A stretch of 64,000 nt of DNA from contig CAJXUK010000013.1 in assembly GCA_913061435.1 (NCBI GenBank), forward strand, positions 1 to 64,000, read 5' to 3'. Position 1 is the stretch's first letter; every line of letters begins with the position of its first letter. Made by a program: the position numbers and the translations under genes. This DNA comes from an uncultured Thalassolituus sp. GTDB taxonomy: Bacteria > Pseudomonadota > Gammaproteobacteria > Pseudomonadales > Oceanobacteraceae. The notes beneath the pieces are model-generated. The model had not been told where the DNA came from. It ran no database searches and saw nothing but the letters and a program-made list of their open reading frames with translations. Of the stretch, positions 9,661 to 19,240 are shown piece by piece.

Positions 9661-10611
9661 CTAGTTACGCTTGTAACGTAAATTCTTCTCGATGCGGTCA
9701 ATACCTTGTTGATACAAACCATCGGCACCACCCCAATAAATCGAATTGTATTTAGACTTATCATCAAAATCATACTGCTTGATGCCAGTTTCATAATAAC
9801 GCTCGCCTTCATCATTCAACAAAGCATCGCCGTTAGCACCACGGGCAAAATCTAATTCAAAGAAAGCGTTGTTATTTAAAGCGGCAATTTTGTTTTCAAA
9901 GTTACCATCTATTGGCATAGCGAAATGCGGAAATTCTTTAAACGTATTTTCAGCGATAATGTAATCCGACACATAGCGTAAATCTTGTTCTCGCAACTCC
10001 AAACCATTGGCTGGTTTGTGGCCGTTCGGGAACACAATAAACAATACGTTATTATCCCAAATCTCTAAAAAACGGTGCATAGTAAAGCTGATATTACCCA
10101 ATGCTGGGTCAGCTACAAATACACGGCCATCGTAAACTGCACGAATAACCACAAAGTGTTTAAAACCAGCGTATTCAATTGGTGCAATGGCTGGGTGATC
10201 GAGCTCTTCTAAGTCAGATGCTTCTGCCTTAAACCCACCCGACGGGTGACCCAATGCAGTTACCAAGCGCTTCATATCTAACAGCGAGAAACCACGACGC
10301 TGTACAATACGTTCTGTTTCACCAAAGCGTAATAAGCCTTCCATCACTTGGCGTTCTTGGAAGTTACGACCTAAGTAGAAATCGAGTACGGTAGTTAATG
10401 CTGCAGAACCGCAGCTGTAATCGTATGCTTGGCGCACAACATTAGTAAAACGCTGCACGGCTAATGGCTCCACATTCACAACAACATCTTGCTGCGCTGG
10501 CTCGGTATTAGCGACACGATAAATTAAATCTCCGTCTTTACGATCTGGCACAATAGCCAATTCGTTAACGATAGAGAATGCAATGATTGAACCCAATAAA
10601 ATGATTAGCAC
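9661..10611 (-). CDS. Membrane-anchored C39-like cysteine peptidase
   Basis: A 316-residue protein with one N-terminal membrane segment (residues 2-20), so the rest is probably periplasmic. The peptidase C39 pattern is complete: Gln61, Cys67 in DYSCGSAAL, His152 in FKHFVVIRA and Asp168 in VADPALGN. C39 enzymes cut after double-glycine-type leaders, usually as domains of ABC exporters; here the domain stands alone without an ATPase. The C-terminal 100 residues are hydrophilic and unrecognised. The GTG start has an AGGAGG about 17 bases away, farther than usual, so the start could be off by a few codons. The likely partner is the secreted protein encoded just upstream (inference). Confidence 0.75.
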   Translation of the reverse strand: MLIILLGSIIAFSIVNELAIVPDRKDGDLIYRVANTEPAQQDVVVNVEPLAVQRFTNVVRQAYDYSCGSAALTTVLDFYLGRNFQERQVMEGLLRFGETERIVQRRGFSLLDMKRLVTALGHPSGGFKAEASDLEELDHPAIAPIEYAGFKHFVVIRAVYDGRVFVADPALGNISFTMHRFLEIWDNNVLFIVFPNGHKPANGLELREQDLRYVSDYIIAENTFKEFPHFAMPIDGNFENKIAALNNNAFFELDFARGANGDALLNDEGERYYETGIKQYDFDDKSKYNSIYWGGADGLYQQGIDRIEKNLRYKRN

Positions 10612-10816
10612 AATAGTTGGCTGAAGCCCCTCCTGGATTATTATTATTTGTAGTTCCAGATATGTAAGTCCATGTTACAGAAGTTTACTTAAAAGACCAC
10701 AATTTATTAGCAAAAAAACAGCACTTTTTGCGATTTTTTAAAACGCTCGTACTAAGTTGCCACAATGGTCAAATATCAAAACCATACAGAGTAATGCAAA
10801 CACAAATAACAGGCAT

Positions 10817-10840
10817 AAAAAAACCCGCCGAAGCGGGTTT
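10817..10840 (-). terminator. Terminator after the secreted GQAG protein gene
   Basis: Read on the minus strand this is AAACCCGC-TTCG-GCGGGTTT followed by a T-run: a strong hairpin with a TTCG tetraloop, 55 bp after the stop of the exported-protein gene. It separates that gene from the C39-like gene, so the exported protein can be made in excess of its neighbours, with read-through or a second promoter supplying the rest. Confidence 0.85.
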
Positions 10841-10895
10841 CTTTTACAGCTTTAATCGTTTATTTAACAATCAACAAGTGATTATTAAAAATTGA

Positions 10896-11834
10896 TTAGT
10901 GACCGTAGATGCGCTGAGTCATACCAGCAAGGTTGATATTGCTAACTTTAACAGTACCAATTGAAGGAGTATCACCAAGCTGAATACCGCCAATTTCTAG
11001 AGTACCAGCTAAATTACCCATAGAGATGTAAACACCACCACCTTGAGCCTTAGTTCCACCCTGAGCCCAGATAGTCTGAGTCATAGAAACTTTATTACCT
11101 TCAGCATTCGTACCAGTACCACTACCATCATCACCGTAGAACTTGATGTTATTCAACTTAACTGCAGAGCCGTTAGCATAAGCATTAGCCACCGGGCCAG
11201 CGCCGAATTTTGCATCCGCCTGAGCTTGAGTATAACCAAATGCGCCTACATTAAGATCAGTGATTTCAAATTGCACAGCAGCCTTAATTGCTAAAGAACC
11301 ATTAGCTGCACTTGAAGCAGTATCAACACCGTTATCAAATGATTGAGTGATGCCATAGGCAGCAGCATTAGCAGGGTTCGCAAGGTTAACCAAAGTAGTC
11401 GTAGTCTGACCCAAGCTTAAGTCTAAGCTAATATCGTTAACAACTTCAGTGATATGACCACCGCTAGCGGCATCACTCTTAAGCGCCAATGCACTCGTAC
11501 CAGAGTTTGCGCCAGCTACGTTACCAAGAGAAATATTCATACTAGTAACTGGTGAAATACCTAAAACCAAAGAGCCATCTTCAACAACATCAATTGTTTG
11601 CGTGATGTCAGTTTCAGAAATCTTGATATTTTGCAAAAGCACAGAACCTTGATCGATATATTCAACTTCACCGATACTAATACCAGTAGCCCCCATGTCG
11701 ATCTCAATCGTCACACCAGCCTGACCAGTCGTATTACCCATTAAAGAGTCGTCCATTGGCGTAAGGTCAGCTTGAGCTGCGAAAGGGGCTGCTGCGATTG
11801 CAGATACTAAAGCGATTTTTTGAAAAGTTTTCAT
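10896..11834 (-). CDS. Secreted Gly/Asn/Ala-rich protein with GQAG motif (FilA/DUF6160-like)
   Basis: The mature protein (312 residues before processing) follows a clear Sec signal peptide, KIALVSAIAAAPFAAQA. Right after it comes LTPMDDSLMGNTTGQAGVTIEI, the conserved-looking Asp-x-x-Leu...GQAGV element that I associate with FilA/DUF6160-type surface proteins. The remainder has no cysteine, is rich in Gly, Asn, Ala and Thr, and alternates V/I with N/S/T as in beta-solenoids (VLLQNIKIS, VKLNNIKFY, VKVSNINLA), ending MTQRIYGH. An ATG at 11834 with CGGAG upstream is preferred to the GTG at 11846. It has its own terminator and a long upstream region, suggesting high expression. Function unknown; a filament or surface-layer subunit is my guess. 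Confidence 0.7.
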   Translation of the reverse strand: MKTFQKIALVSAIAAAPFAAQADLTPMDDSLMGNTTGQAGVTIEIDMGATGISIGEVEYIDQGSVLLQNIKISETDITQTIDVVEDGSLVLGISPVTSMNISLGNVAGANSGTSALALKSDAASGGHITEVVNDISLDLSLGQTTTTLVNLANPANAAAYGITQSFDNGVDTASSAANGSLAIKAAVQFEITDLNVGAFGYTQAQADAKFGAGPVANAYANGSAVKLNNIKFYGDDGSGTGTNAEGNKVSMTQTIWAQGGTKAQGGGVYISMGNLAGTLEIGGIQLGDTPSIGTVKVSNINLAGMTQRIYGH

Positions 11835-12181
11835 ATGAGTGCACACTCCGTTATTTATGATTTCACGGTAGTTTCTCTACCTTATTCTCTACAGAGAGTC
11901 TGTAAAAAGAACGAATCATAATTATTCATTTTTATTGTTATAACCCATCCAAATCACTAATGTGTTCGGATGATGCACAAAAGATATTATGTGCAACTTG
12001 GTTTGTCTATAGGTTTTTCAACATTAATCCAATAAATTTTGTAAACTACAGACACTTACCAACAAGTGTCTTATAACTAACTCTATATCTCCGATATAAC
12101 AGTTAAAGTTCAGTTTTTTGTAAGTTTTTCTAACGTGGTTAACTTTAATCTTTATTACTTATCTGTTGAAATTTGCCTTAT
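11835..12181. promoter_or_regulatory. Long divergent regulatory region between the secreted-protein gene and pabB
   Basis: This 347-bp AT-rich gap has no plausible gene but several dyads: GACACTT-N6-AAGTGTC (12051-12070), GCACA-N10-TGTGC (11975-11994) and ACAGA-GAG-TCTGT (11891-11903). The first is nearer pabB, the last two nearer the exported-protein gene. The density of dyads in a region this size suggests regulated transcription of the exported-protein gene. No promoter hexamer pair stands out on either strand, so individual sites are candidates only. Confidence 0.4.
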
Positions 12182-13615
12182 ATGAATTCTAAAAACGATT
12201 ATTCGACACTTATTTTTTCCAAAAAGCTGCCTTTATCTGAAAAAGTTAAAAGATTAATTCAATTAACTGAGTATTTAGCGGCTGCTAGTTTAAATGATAA
12301 GCACGCTTCAAATTTACAGAACCTGCACTCTGAGTTTGAATCTAAACTTGAGTTTTTTAAGCCCTGTCTGTTATTAAGTAAATGTGAGTCAGATGTCGGG
12401 CGACAGTATAGTTACTTACTGGCAAACCCAACGCAATCTTCTCTTAAAGATAAGTCGTCTTTTAAAAAAGCCCTTAATAAAGCATCTTTAGTCGTAGGCG
12501 AGCTGCCGATTCATGTTCAACACATCCCTTTACATTCTGGCTGGCTTGGCTATTACGCTTATCCGAATGACTCAATCGTCTCTGAATTTTATTACTACCC
12601 TTGGGCTATTTGCCTGGATCACATAACTGGAGATTTTCATTTATTGGGCAAACCCAATACTGATGCAATACAAGTCTTCGAACTATTGAAACAAGATCTA
12701 ATAGGTTCTTTAGAAGGTGATACAGAAGCCACTGACTTAAAAGCAGACAGACTCAAGACAGATAGACTCAAGACAGACAGATTTAAATCAAGCAAGTTCA
12801 GTCCAGCTTGGACGCAAAAACAATACAGCCAAGCTTTCTACAAGATTCAAGACTACTTAAAAGCCGGCGACTGTTACCAAGTCAATTTAACCCAACCTCA
12901 CAAGGCTTCTTACACGGGTTCTGCTTTGGAAACGCTCGCCCCACTCTATTCTGCTTTAAACCCAAGCTACAGTTGTTACTTTGAAGGCCGTGATTGTGAA
13001 TTGGTTAGCGTCAGCCCAGAGCGTTTTATCAGCATAGATGCCAATGGCCGCTTAGAAGCCAAACCCATCAAAGGCACTATTAAAAGAAGCACCGACCCAG
13101 TACAAGATCAGCTTTATATAGACGAACTAAAAAACAGCGCCAAAAATCAGGCTGAAAATTTGATGATCGTCGATTTATTACGCAACGATTTAAGCATGTC
13201 GGCGCAGCCGAATAGCGTAAAAGTTGAAAAACTGTTTGAGTTAGAAACACATCCTAACGTTCATCATTTAGTGAGTACTATTAGTGCGCAGCTGAAATCT
13301 GATTTAACCCCAGCCGAGGCGATTGCCAATGCCTTCCCTGGTGGCTCGATCACTGGCGCACCAAAAAAACGCGCTATGGAAATTATTGACGAGCTAGAAG
13401 CCCAACCAAGATCGCTCTATTGCGGCAGCTTTGGCTATTATTCCGATACAGGCAATGTGGATTTTAATATATTAATTCGCAGCGTGGAGTTTCGTAATGG
13501 CGAAATGACCTGCTGGGGCGGCGGTGGCATTACAGTAGATTCTGATTGCGAAGAAGAATATGAAGAGAGTTTGACGAAAGTTCGCAAGATAATGGATGTT
13601 GTTGAAGCGATTTGA
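12182..13615 (+). CDS. pabB: Aminodeoxychorismate synthase component I
   Basis: PabB with its glutaminase partner makes 4-amino-4-deoxychorismate from chorismate for folate. The chorismate-binding domain fills the C-terminal half, with CYQVNLTQ, PIKGTIKR, GGSITGAPKKRAME and WGGGGITVDSD. Lys297 in PIKGT is the active-site lysine that separates PabB from TrpE-type anthranilate synthases, which have a different residue there. No pabA is in the window. ATG 12182 gives 477 residues; a TTG at 12173 is also open, and neither has a clear ribosome site. The variable linker near residue 190 is enlarged by a tandem repeat. thrH follows, facing it across a REP-like element. Confidence 0.9.
   Translation: MNSKNDYSTLIFSKKLPLSEKVKRLIQLTEYLAAASLNDKHASNLQNLHSEFESKLEFFKPCLLLSKCESDVGRQYSYLLANPTQSSLKDKSSFKKALNKASLVVGELPIHVQHIPLHSGWLGYYAYPNDSIVSEFYYYPWAICLDHITGDFHLLGKPNTDAIQVFELLKQDLIGSLEGDTEATDLKADRLKTDRLKTDRFKSSKFSPAWTQKQYSQAFYKIQDYLKAGDCYQVNLTQPHKASYTGSALETLAPLYSALNPSYSCYFEGRDCELVSVSPERFISIDANGRLEAKPIKGTIKRSTDPVQDQLYIDELKNSAKNQAENLMIVDLLRNDLSMSAQPNSVKVEKLFELETHPNVHHLVSTISAQLKSDLTPAEAIANAFPGGSITGAPKKRAMEIIDELEAQPRSLYCGSFGYYSDTGNVDFNILIRSVEFRNGEMTCWGGGGITVDSDCEEEYEESLTKVRKIMDVVEAI
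12740..12784. repeat. 15-bp tandem repeat in the pabB linker, 3 copies
   Basis: Three in-frame 15-bp units encode Lys-(Ala/Thr)-Asp-Arg-(Leu/Phe). They lie between the N-terminal and chorismate-binding halves of PabB, where length variation should be tolerated. Differences between copies are single-base changes. Confidence 0.85.
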
Positions 13616-13668
13616 TGTAGGTCGTACTTCAGTGCGACAAGAGCGTCGGGCTAAACCCCGACCTACAA
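13616..13668. repeat. REP-like palindromic element 1
   Basis: TGTAGGTCG-TACTTCAGTG-CGACA is followed by GTCGGG-CTAAA-CCCCGACCTACA: two hairpin-forming halves bounded by TGTAGG and CCTACA. Related sequence occurs at 15338-15386 and 53648-53713. It lies in the convergent gap between pabB and thrH and could end or stabilise both transcripts. Confidence 0.8.
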
Positions 13669-13680
13669 TCATAAAGCGTT

Positions 13681-14298
13681 CTAAAGCGTTAACTCACGGT
13701 TTGATGCTTTCAGGAATTCTTTTTTAAGATCTTCATATTCGTGAACTGCTGGGAACTGTGGAAATTCTTCAATCACGTTCTTAGGAGCTTTAAATAAAAT
13801 ACCCGCATCAGCTTCAGCCAACATAGTTGTATCGTTGTACGAATCCCCTGCTGCGATTGTGCGGTAGTAAATCGTTTGCAAAGCACGAATAGATTGGCGT
13901 TTAGGATCAGCTTGGCGCAGGTGATAGTTAACCACTCGGCCTTCTTCGTCTGTTTCTAAACGGTGACAGAACAAGGTTGGGAATCCTAACTGACGCATTA
14001 GCGGCTGAGAGAACTCATAAAAAGTGTCTGACAGGATGATTACCTGAAAACGTTCACGCAACCAATTAACAAACTCAACCGCGCCGTCTAAAGGTTTAAG
14101 CGTTGCGATAACTTCTTGAATGTCTTGTAGCTTGAATCCGTGCTCATCCAAAATGCGTAAGCGCTGTTTCATTAATACGTCGTAATCGGGAATGTCACGG
14201 GTGGTGGCTTTTAATTCTTCTATGCCTGTTTTATTGGCAAATTCGATCCAAATTTCTGGAATCAATACGCCTTCTAGATCTAAGCAAGCTACTTCCAC
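13681..14298 (-). CDS. thrH: Bifunctional phosphoserine phosphatase / homoserine phosphotransferase ThrH
   Basis: This HAD-superfamily enzyme can move phosphate from phosphoserine to homoserine, linking serine and threonine synthesis. The nucleophile motif is in ACLDLEGVL (Asp7), motif II in VIILSDTFYEF, and the distal acidic motif in AAGDSYNDTTML. Internal sequence such as RDIPDYDVLMKQRLRILDEHG closely matches the Pseudomonas ThrH I remember. The frame opens at GTG 14310, but the GTG at 14298 has GGAGA six bases upstream and gives exactly the 205 residues typical of ThrH, so I use it. Located beside pabB and cysH as in Pseudomonas. Confidence 0.93.
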   Translation of the reverse strand: MEVACLDLEGVLIPEIWIEFANKTGIEELKATTRDIPDYDVLMKQRLRILDEHGFKLQDIQEVIATLKPLDGAVEFVNWLRERFQVIILSDTFYEFSQPLMRQLGFPTLFCHRLETDEEGRVVNYHLRQADPKRQSIRALQTIYYRTIAAGDSYNDTTMLAEADAGILFKAPKNVIEEFPQFPAVHEYEDLKKEFLKASNRELTL

Positions 14299-14373
14299 AG
14301 GATTCTCCACTTTTAATGGTTGTTATTAATTTAATAAAACTGTTTTAACAAAAGATTGTACTCTAACAGCAAA

Positions 14374-14401
14374 CAACCGAAAAACAACCGAAAAACAACC
14401 G
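14374..14401. repeat. 11-bp tandem repeat upstream of cysH
   Basis: CAACCGAAAAA is repeated about two and a half times in the gap between thrH and cysH. It is non-coding and lies about 190 bp before the cysH start. No function is evident. Confidence 0.7.
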
Positions 14402-14587
14402 CTTAGTCTTCACTTTTTACTCGTGCTGCGCTGTTCGAGCTGTATTTTTTATTATATAAATATCAGCTTTAATTATTTTAAAGCATATAACGATTCATGC
14501 TAATCTGGTTTTTATAATTTTTGAACGATAAACCGTTAACTTGCTTGTTGTAATTCGTTATAACCGCACCGTGAAAGAGATTGTTAA

Positions 14588-15328
14588 ATGTCAGACTCCC
14601 CTGCAAACCTTATTGATGTAGCAAAAATCAACCAAGATTTTGCCGATAAGCGCCCTAAAGAATTAATTAAACATGCCATTGAAACCCACGGAAAGATTGC
14701 AGTGAGTTTTAGTGGTGCCGAAGACGTTATCTTGGTCGACATGGCTACTAAGATAGACCCTAACGTGCAAGTATTTTGCTTAGATACTGGGCGCTTGCAT
14801 GCTCAGACCTATCAATTTATAGAGAAAGTCCGCTCGCATTACAACATTCAAATAGAGTTAATGTCGCCAGAACAGGCCGCATTAGAAGCCTTTACTAAAG
14901 AGAAGGGCTTATACAGTTTTTACCAAGACGGCCATAAAGAATGCTGTGGTGTGCGTAAAATTGCACCTCTTAAACGCAAACTAACCACCCTAGATGCTTG
15001 GATTACTGGCCAACGTAAAGATCAAAGCCCAGGCACCCGCACTGAGATTGACTTGTGTGAAGTGGATAATTTTCCTGGTGCGGGTGAGGTATTGTATAAG
15101 TACAATCCTTTGGCTAACTGGACGTCGGCGCAAGTTTGGGAATACATCAAAATATTCGATGTACCGTTTAATGAATTACATAACCAAGGATATGTCAGTA
15201 TTGGTTGTGAGCCTTGTACGCGCCCTGTTTTGCCGAATCAGCATGAGCGCGAAGGTCGTTGGTGGTGGGAAGGTGGTGAACACAAAGAGTGTGGCTTGCA
15301 TGCCAGTAATATCATAGGCAAGGGCTAA
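14588..15328 (+). CDS. cysH: Adenylylsulfate (APS) reductase, 4Fe-4S type
   Basis: The 246-residue enzyme reduces activated sulfate to sulfite with thioredoxin or glutaredoxin. The P-loop-like SFSGAEDV (40-47), the cysteine pairs Cys119-Cys120 (KECCGVRK) and Cys207/Cys210 (GCEPCTR), and the C-terminal catalytic Cys235 (ECGLH) are all present. The two cysteine pairs bind a [4Fe-4S] cluster and mark the APS-using type found in Pseudomonas and plants, rather than the cluster-free PAPS reductase of E. coli. It is followed by a REP-like element and the convergent cysB. Confidence 0.93.
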   Translation: MSDSPANLIDVAKINQDFADKRPKELIKHAIETHGKIAVSFSGAEDVILVDMATKIDPNVQVFCLDTGRLHAQTYQFIEKVRSHYNIQIELMSPEQAALEAFTKEKGLYSFYQDGHKECCGVRKIAPLKRKLTTLDAWITGQRKDQSPGTRTEIDLCEVDNFPGAGEVLYKYNPLANWTSAQVWEYIKIFDVPFNELHNQGYVSIGCEPCTRPVLPNQHEREGRWWWEGGEHKECGLHASNIIGKG

Positions 15329-15337
15329 ATGCACAAA

Positions 15338-15386
15338 GTAGGTTGCCCTTTAGGGCAACAATCTGTCGGGCTAAACCCCGGCCTAC
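15338..15386. repeat. REP-like palindromic element 2
   Basis: GTAGGTTGCCC-TTTA-GGGCAACA is followed by TGTCGGG-CTAAA-CCCCGGCCTAC. It has the same two-hairpin layout as the element at 13616-13668, with a diverged first hairpin. It lies in the convergent gap between cysH and cysB, 9 bp after the cysH stop. Confidence 0.8.
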
Positions 15387-15417
15387 TTTTTTAACGCAAT
15401 CTTCAACATTGCCGGCT

Positions 15418-16422
<1,005 letters not shown>

Positions 16423-16447
16423 TTATAAAAATATAAATAAATATTCC

Positions 16448-16466
16448 TTTCCAGAATAGCTGGAAA
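16448..16466. promoter_or_regulatory. Inverted repeat in the cysB / permease divergent region
   Basis: TTTCCAG-AATAG-CTGGAAA is an exact 7-bp dyad about midway in the 134-bp divergent spacer, beside an AT-rich tract (16425-16445) of the sort CysB binds. It may be an operator for cysB autoregulation or for the permease. The dyad is visible; the assignment is inference. Confidence 0.4.
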
Positions 16467-16526
16467 CCTATAGTTTACCAACCTTCTTATCTTAAAGACG
16501 TACTATTAGTACTTTAGACCATATTC

Positions 16527-17303
16527 ATGGATATTTTATTATATATATTAGCAGGTGCCGGTGTCGGCTTTATTGTAGGCATCACCGGTATTGGTGGCGG
16601 TGCTTTAATGACCCCGCTGCTGTTGTTATTTGGCTTTCCTCCCCACATTGCCGTTGGTACAGATTTATTATATGCGGCAATTACCAAAGCCAGTGGCGTT
16701 ATCAGTCATCACAAGCAAAAACACGTTGAATGGAAGTTGGTAAAACTATTGGCTATGGGTAGTTTGCCAGCGGCCTTATTTACCGGTTACTTTTTACAAA
16801 ATATCTTTGAAGACTCCGACAGCTATGCCGCTTTAATTAAAAATAGCTTAGGCATTATGTTGCTGTTAACTGCTTTTGTAGTGATTTTTAGAAAACAACT
16901 ACAACGCATTACCCTAAGAAGCAAAAGCCCGGCTAGCCAAGGTACTCGCGATATTGTCACGGTGATTATGGGTTCTGTGCTGGGGGTTTTAGTTACACTT
17001 ACCTCTGTCGGTGCTGGAGCTATTGGCACGGCGATATTAATGCTCCTTTACCCTGCTTTGCGCTCTGCTAATGTGGTCGGCACAGATATCGCTCACGCGG
17101 TACCGCTGACTTTGTGTGCAGGCATTATCCATTTATTTTTAGGAAATGTTGATTTTGGTTTGCTGTTTGCCCTACTTGTTGGCTCTATTCCTGCAATTCA
17201 ACTAGGAAGCAAGGTATCGCATCACCTGCCAGAGTCTGTATTAAAACCCTTATTGGCAGGTATTTTGTTTTTCTTAGGCGCCAAGTACGCATTTTTTAGT
17301 TAG
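16527..17303 (+). CDS. TSUP-family (TauE/SafE) membrane permease
   Basis: A 258-residue integral membrane protein with about eight hydrophobic segments in two similar halves: GFIVGITGIGGGALMTPLLL near residues 13-32 and VTLTSVGAGAIGTAILMLLYPAL near 151-173. The repeated Gly-rich P-T/L-L signatures are typical of TauE/SafE proteins, which move sulfite, sulfonates or related anions. Its divergent position next to cysB and proximity to cysH suggest a sulfur substrate, but direction and substrate cannot be read from the sequence. Confidence 0.85.
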   Translation: MDILLYILAGAGVGFIVGITGIGGGALMTPLLLLFGFPPHIAVGTDLLYAAITKASGVISHHKQKHVEWKLVKLLAMGSLPAALFTGYFLQNIFEDSDSYAALIKNSLGIMLLLTAFVVIFRKQLQRITLRSKSPASQGTRDIVTVIMGSVLGVLVTLTSVGAGAIGTAILMLLYPALRSANVVGTDIAHAVPLTLCAGIIHLFLGNVDFGLLFALLVGSIPAIQLGSKVSHHLPESVLKPLLAGILFFLGAKYAFFS

Positions 17304-17329
17304 CCCAATAACGCTCAGTTAGCACTTAA

Positions 17330-17857
17330 TTAGAGCATACGTCTTAAATGTTCGTTGCGATTACTGTCTAGTTGGCTCTTGACTCGGGTTAGAGGCACAA
17401 CATGAACCGGCACCGGACTACGATGCAGGACTCTTGTTACCACCGATCCTAAGCCTGTTAGCATTTGTCCATGCTCGCTGTGCGAACCCATTACAATTAA
17501 ATCAATGTCTTGGTCGTCTACATATTGCAGTATGGATTCGGCGGCCAGCCCTCTTACAACACTTACTTCGCCCAAAAACAATTCGTCATCCCCTGAACTG
17601 AATTCGGAAATCATGGTTTCTGAGATACGTGTTTGTATGGTTTTTACAACTTCTTGCACACCTTGCTTACGCAGGTGCTCTAGGTCTTCTGCGGGTAAAA
17701 AGATATCCAATACCGATTCTGCAAACACGCCCATAGGTTCTATTACATGTACTATATCGACTTGGGCATTAAATTGACGGGCTAATTCTAGGGCATGACA
17801 CAAAACAAAAGGCCCAAGAACACCGAGATCGGTTGCGAATACTATTTTTTTAATCAT
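17330..17857 (-). CDS. Universal stress protein, UspA family
   Basis: A 175-residue single Usp domain: KKIVFATDLG at the N-terminus, and near residues 124-147 GSHSEHGQMLTGLGSVVTRVL, the Gly-x2/5-Gly...Gly-Ser nucleotide-binding motif, ending with SPVPVHVVPL. It probably binds ATP. A loop of about 35 residues, with the SGDDELFLGE sequence, separates the halves, and a short arginine-rich tail is present. It is convergent with the TSUP permease gene. The specific stress it serves is not evident. Confidence 0.85.
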   Translation of the reverse strand: MIKKIVFATDLGVLGPFVLCHALELARQFNAQVDIVHVIEPMGVFAESVLDIFLPAEDLEHLRKQGVQEVVKTIQTRISETMISEFSSGDDELFLGEVSVVRGLAAESILQYVDDQDIDLIVMGSHSEHGQMLTGLGSVVTRVLHRSPVPVHVVPLTRVKSQLDSNRNEHLRRML

Positions 17858-18170
17858 TTACTAGCCTACTTTCCATCACAACGATTTTTACTACTGCTTT
17901 CTGCTGCGGCACTGTTGCGTTATCAGTATCTTTTACAGCTTACAATCTGAGCATAGCAGCTGAATTTGGATGCGTTCGGCTGAATTGAACAAAAAACCAT
18001 AGAAAACGTGTCCATACCTGCAATGTTTTGTCATAATCGAATTATAATTTACTGATTTATAACAAGCAGTTACGAATTGACTTAGGTTACTCTTTAAACT
18101 GTTACTTTATTAACCGTTATTTGAATTAACCAATACTATAAATAAAAAAGCACCCATTAAAGGAATTGAA
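17858..18170. other. Intergenic region between usp and the DAHP synthase gene
   Basis: A 313-bp AT-rich gap between two divergent genes. I see no gene, tRNA or terminator. AAAGGAATTG (18158-18167) just before the DAHP synthase ATG supplies its ribosome site. No leader peptide rich in Phe, Tyr or Trp with an attenuator was found, so any aromatic feedback on transcription would need a repressor site I cannot identify. Confidence 0.5.
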
Positions 18171-19238
18171 ATGACTGATAACCGTGTTGAGGACCTCAAC
18201 ATCAACTCGATAGAAACGCTCATAACTCCAGACCAACTAAAAGCACAATTGCCATTAACCACAGACGTAGTGGAGAGCATTCGCAATGGTCGCCAAGCTG
18301 TGCGTGATATTTTAGATCGTAAAGATCATCGTATTTTTTTGGTCGTTGGTCCCTGCTCTATTCACGACGTTGATGCCGCTAAAGACTATGCTGAGCGTTT
18401 GAAAAAACTAGCCGAAGAAGTTCAAGATACCTTGTGCATCGTGATGCGCGTGTATTTTGAAAAGCCCCGCACCACTGTCGGCTGGAAAGGTTTAATTAAC
18501 GACCCTTACTTAAACGATTCGTTTAAAATTGAAGACGGTTTGAAAATCTCGCGTCAACTACTAATTGACCTTGCAGCATCGGGCTTACCGCTTTCAACCG
18601 AAGCTCTAGACCCGATTTCGCCTCAATATATGCAAGACCTTATTTCTTGGTCGGCAATTGGTGCGCGTACTACCGAATCGCAAACACACCGTGAGATGGC
18701 CTCTGGCTTATCCTCTGCGGTCGGTTTTAAAAACGGCACCGACGGTAATTTAACCGTGGCTACCAATGCGTTAAAATCCGTTGCCAACCCTCATCGCTTT
18801 TTGGGCATTAACCAGACCGGCCAAGTTGCGATTGTTGAAACTAAAGGTAACCAGTACGGCCACATTGTATTGCGTGGCGGCGGCGGTAAGCCGAACTATG
18901 ATTCGGTTAACATTGCGCAGTGTGAGCAAGCACTTGAGAAATCGGGCTTGGTTAAAAATATCATGGTTGATTGCTCTCATGAAAACTCGAACAAAGATGC
19001 GGCCATCCAACCTTTAGTAATGGAAAATGTAACCAACCAGATTCTAGAAGGTAATAAGTCTATTATTGGTTTAATGATTGAATCAAATATCGAATTTGGT
19101 CGCCAAGACATTTGTGAAAACCTTGCTGATATGAAATACGGTCAATCAGTGACCGATGCTTGCATTAGCTGGAAAACAACCGAAGACTCTATTCGTGACA
19201 TGCACGCCAAATTGAAAGACGTGCTACCTAAGCGTTAG
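18171..19238 (+). CDS. 3-deoxy-7-phosphoheptulonate (DAHP) synthase, class I
   Basis: This enzyme condenses PEP and erythrose 4-phosphate, the first step of aromatic synthesis. The 355-residue protein has the AroF/AroG/AroH signatures: VVGPCSIHD (metal/PEP site), RVYFEKPRTTVGWKGLINDP, GARTTESQTHREMASGLS, GFKNGTDG and MVDCSHENSNKD. Which feedback inhibitor it obeys (Phe, Tyr or Trp) cannot be fixed by eye, so no symbol is given. It ends in a strong terminator built on tandem duplications. It supplies chorismate for pabB, though the two are not in one operon. Confidence 0.93.
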   Translation: MTDNRVEDLNINSIETLITPDQLKAQLPLTTDVVESIRNGRQAVRDILDRKDHRIFLVVGPCSIHDVDAAKDYAERLKKLAEEVQDTLCIVMRVYFEKPRTTVGWKGLINDPYLNDSFKIEDGLKISRQLLIDLAASGLPLSTEALDPISPQYMQDLISWSAIGARTTESQTHREMASGLSSAVGFKNGTDGNLTVATNALKSVANPHRFLGINQTGQVAIVETKGNQYGHIVLRGGGGKPNYDSVNIAQCEQALEKSGLVKNIMVDCSHENSNKDAAIQPLVMENVTNQILEGNKSIIGLMIESNIEFGRQDICENLADMKYGQSVTDACISWKTTEDSIRDMHAKLKDVLPKR

Positions 19239-19240
19239 CC

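Noticed and set aside
14299-14310. Upstream GTG start for thrH
   Set aside because: The downstream GTG has a well-placed GGAGA and gives the family's 205-residue length.
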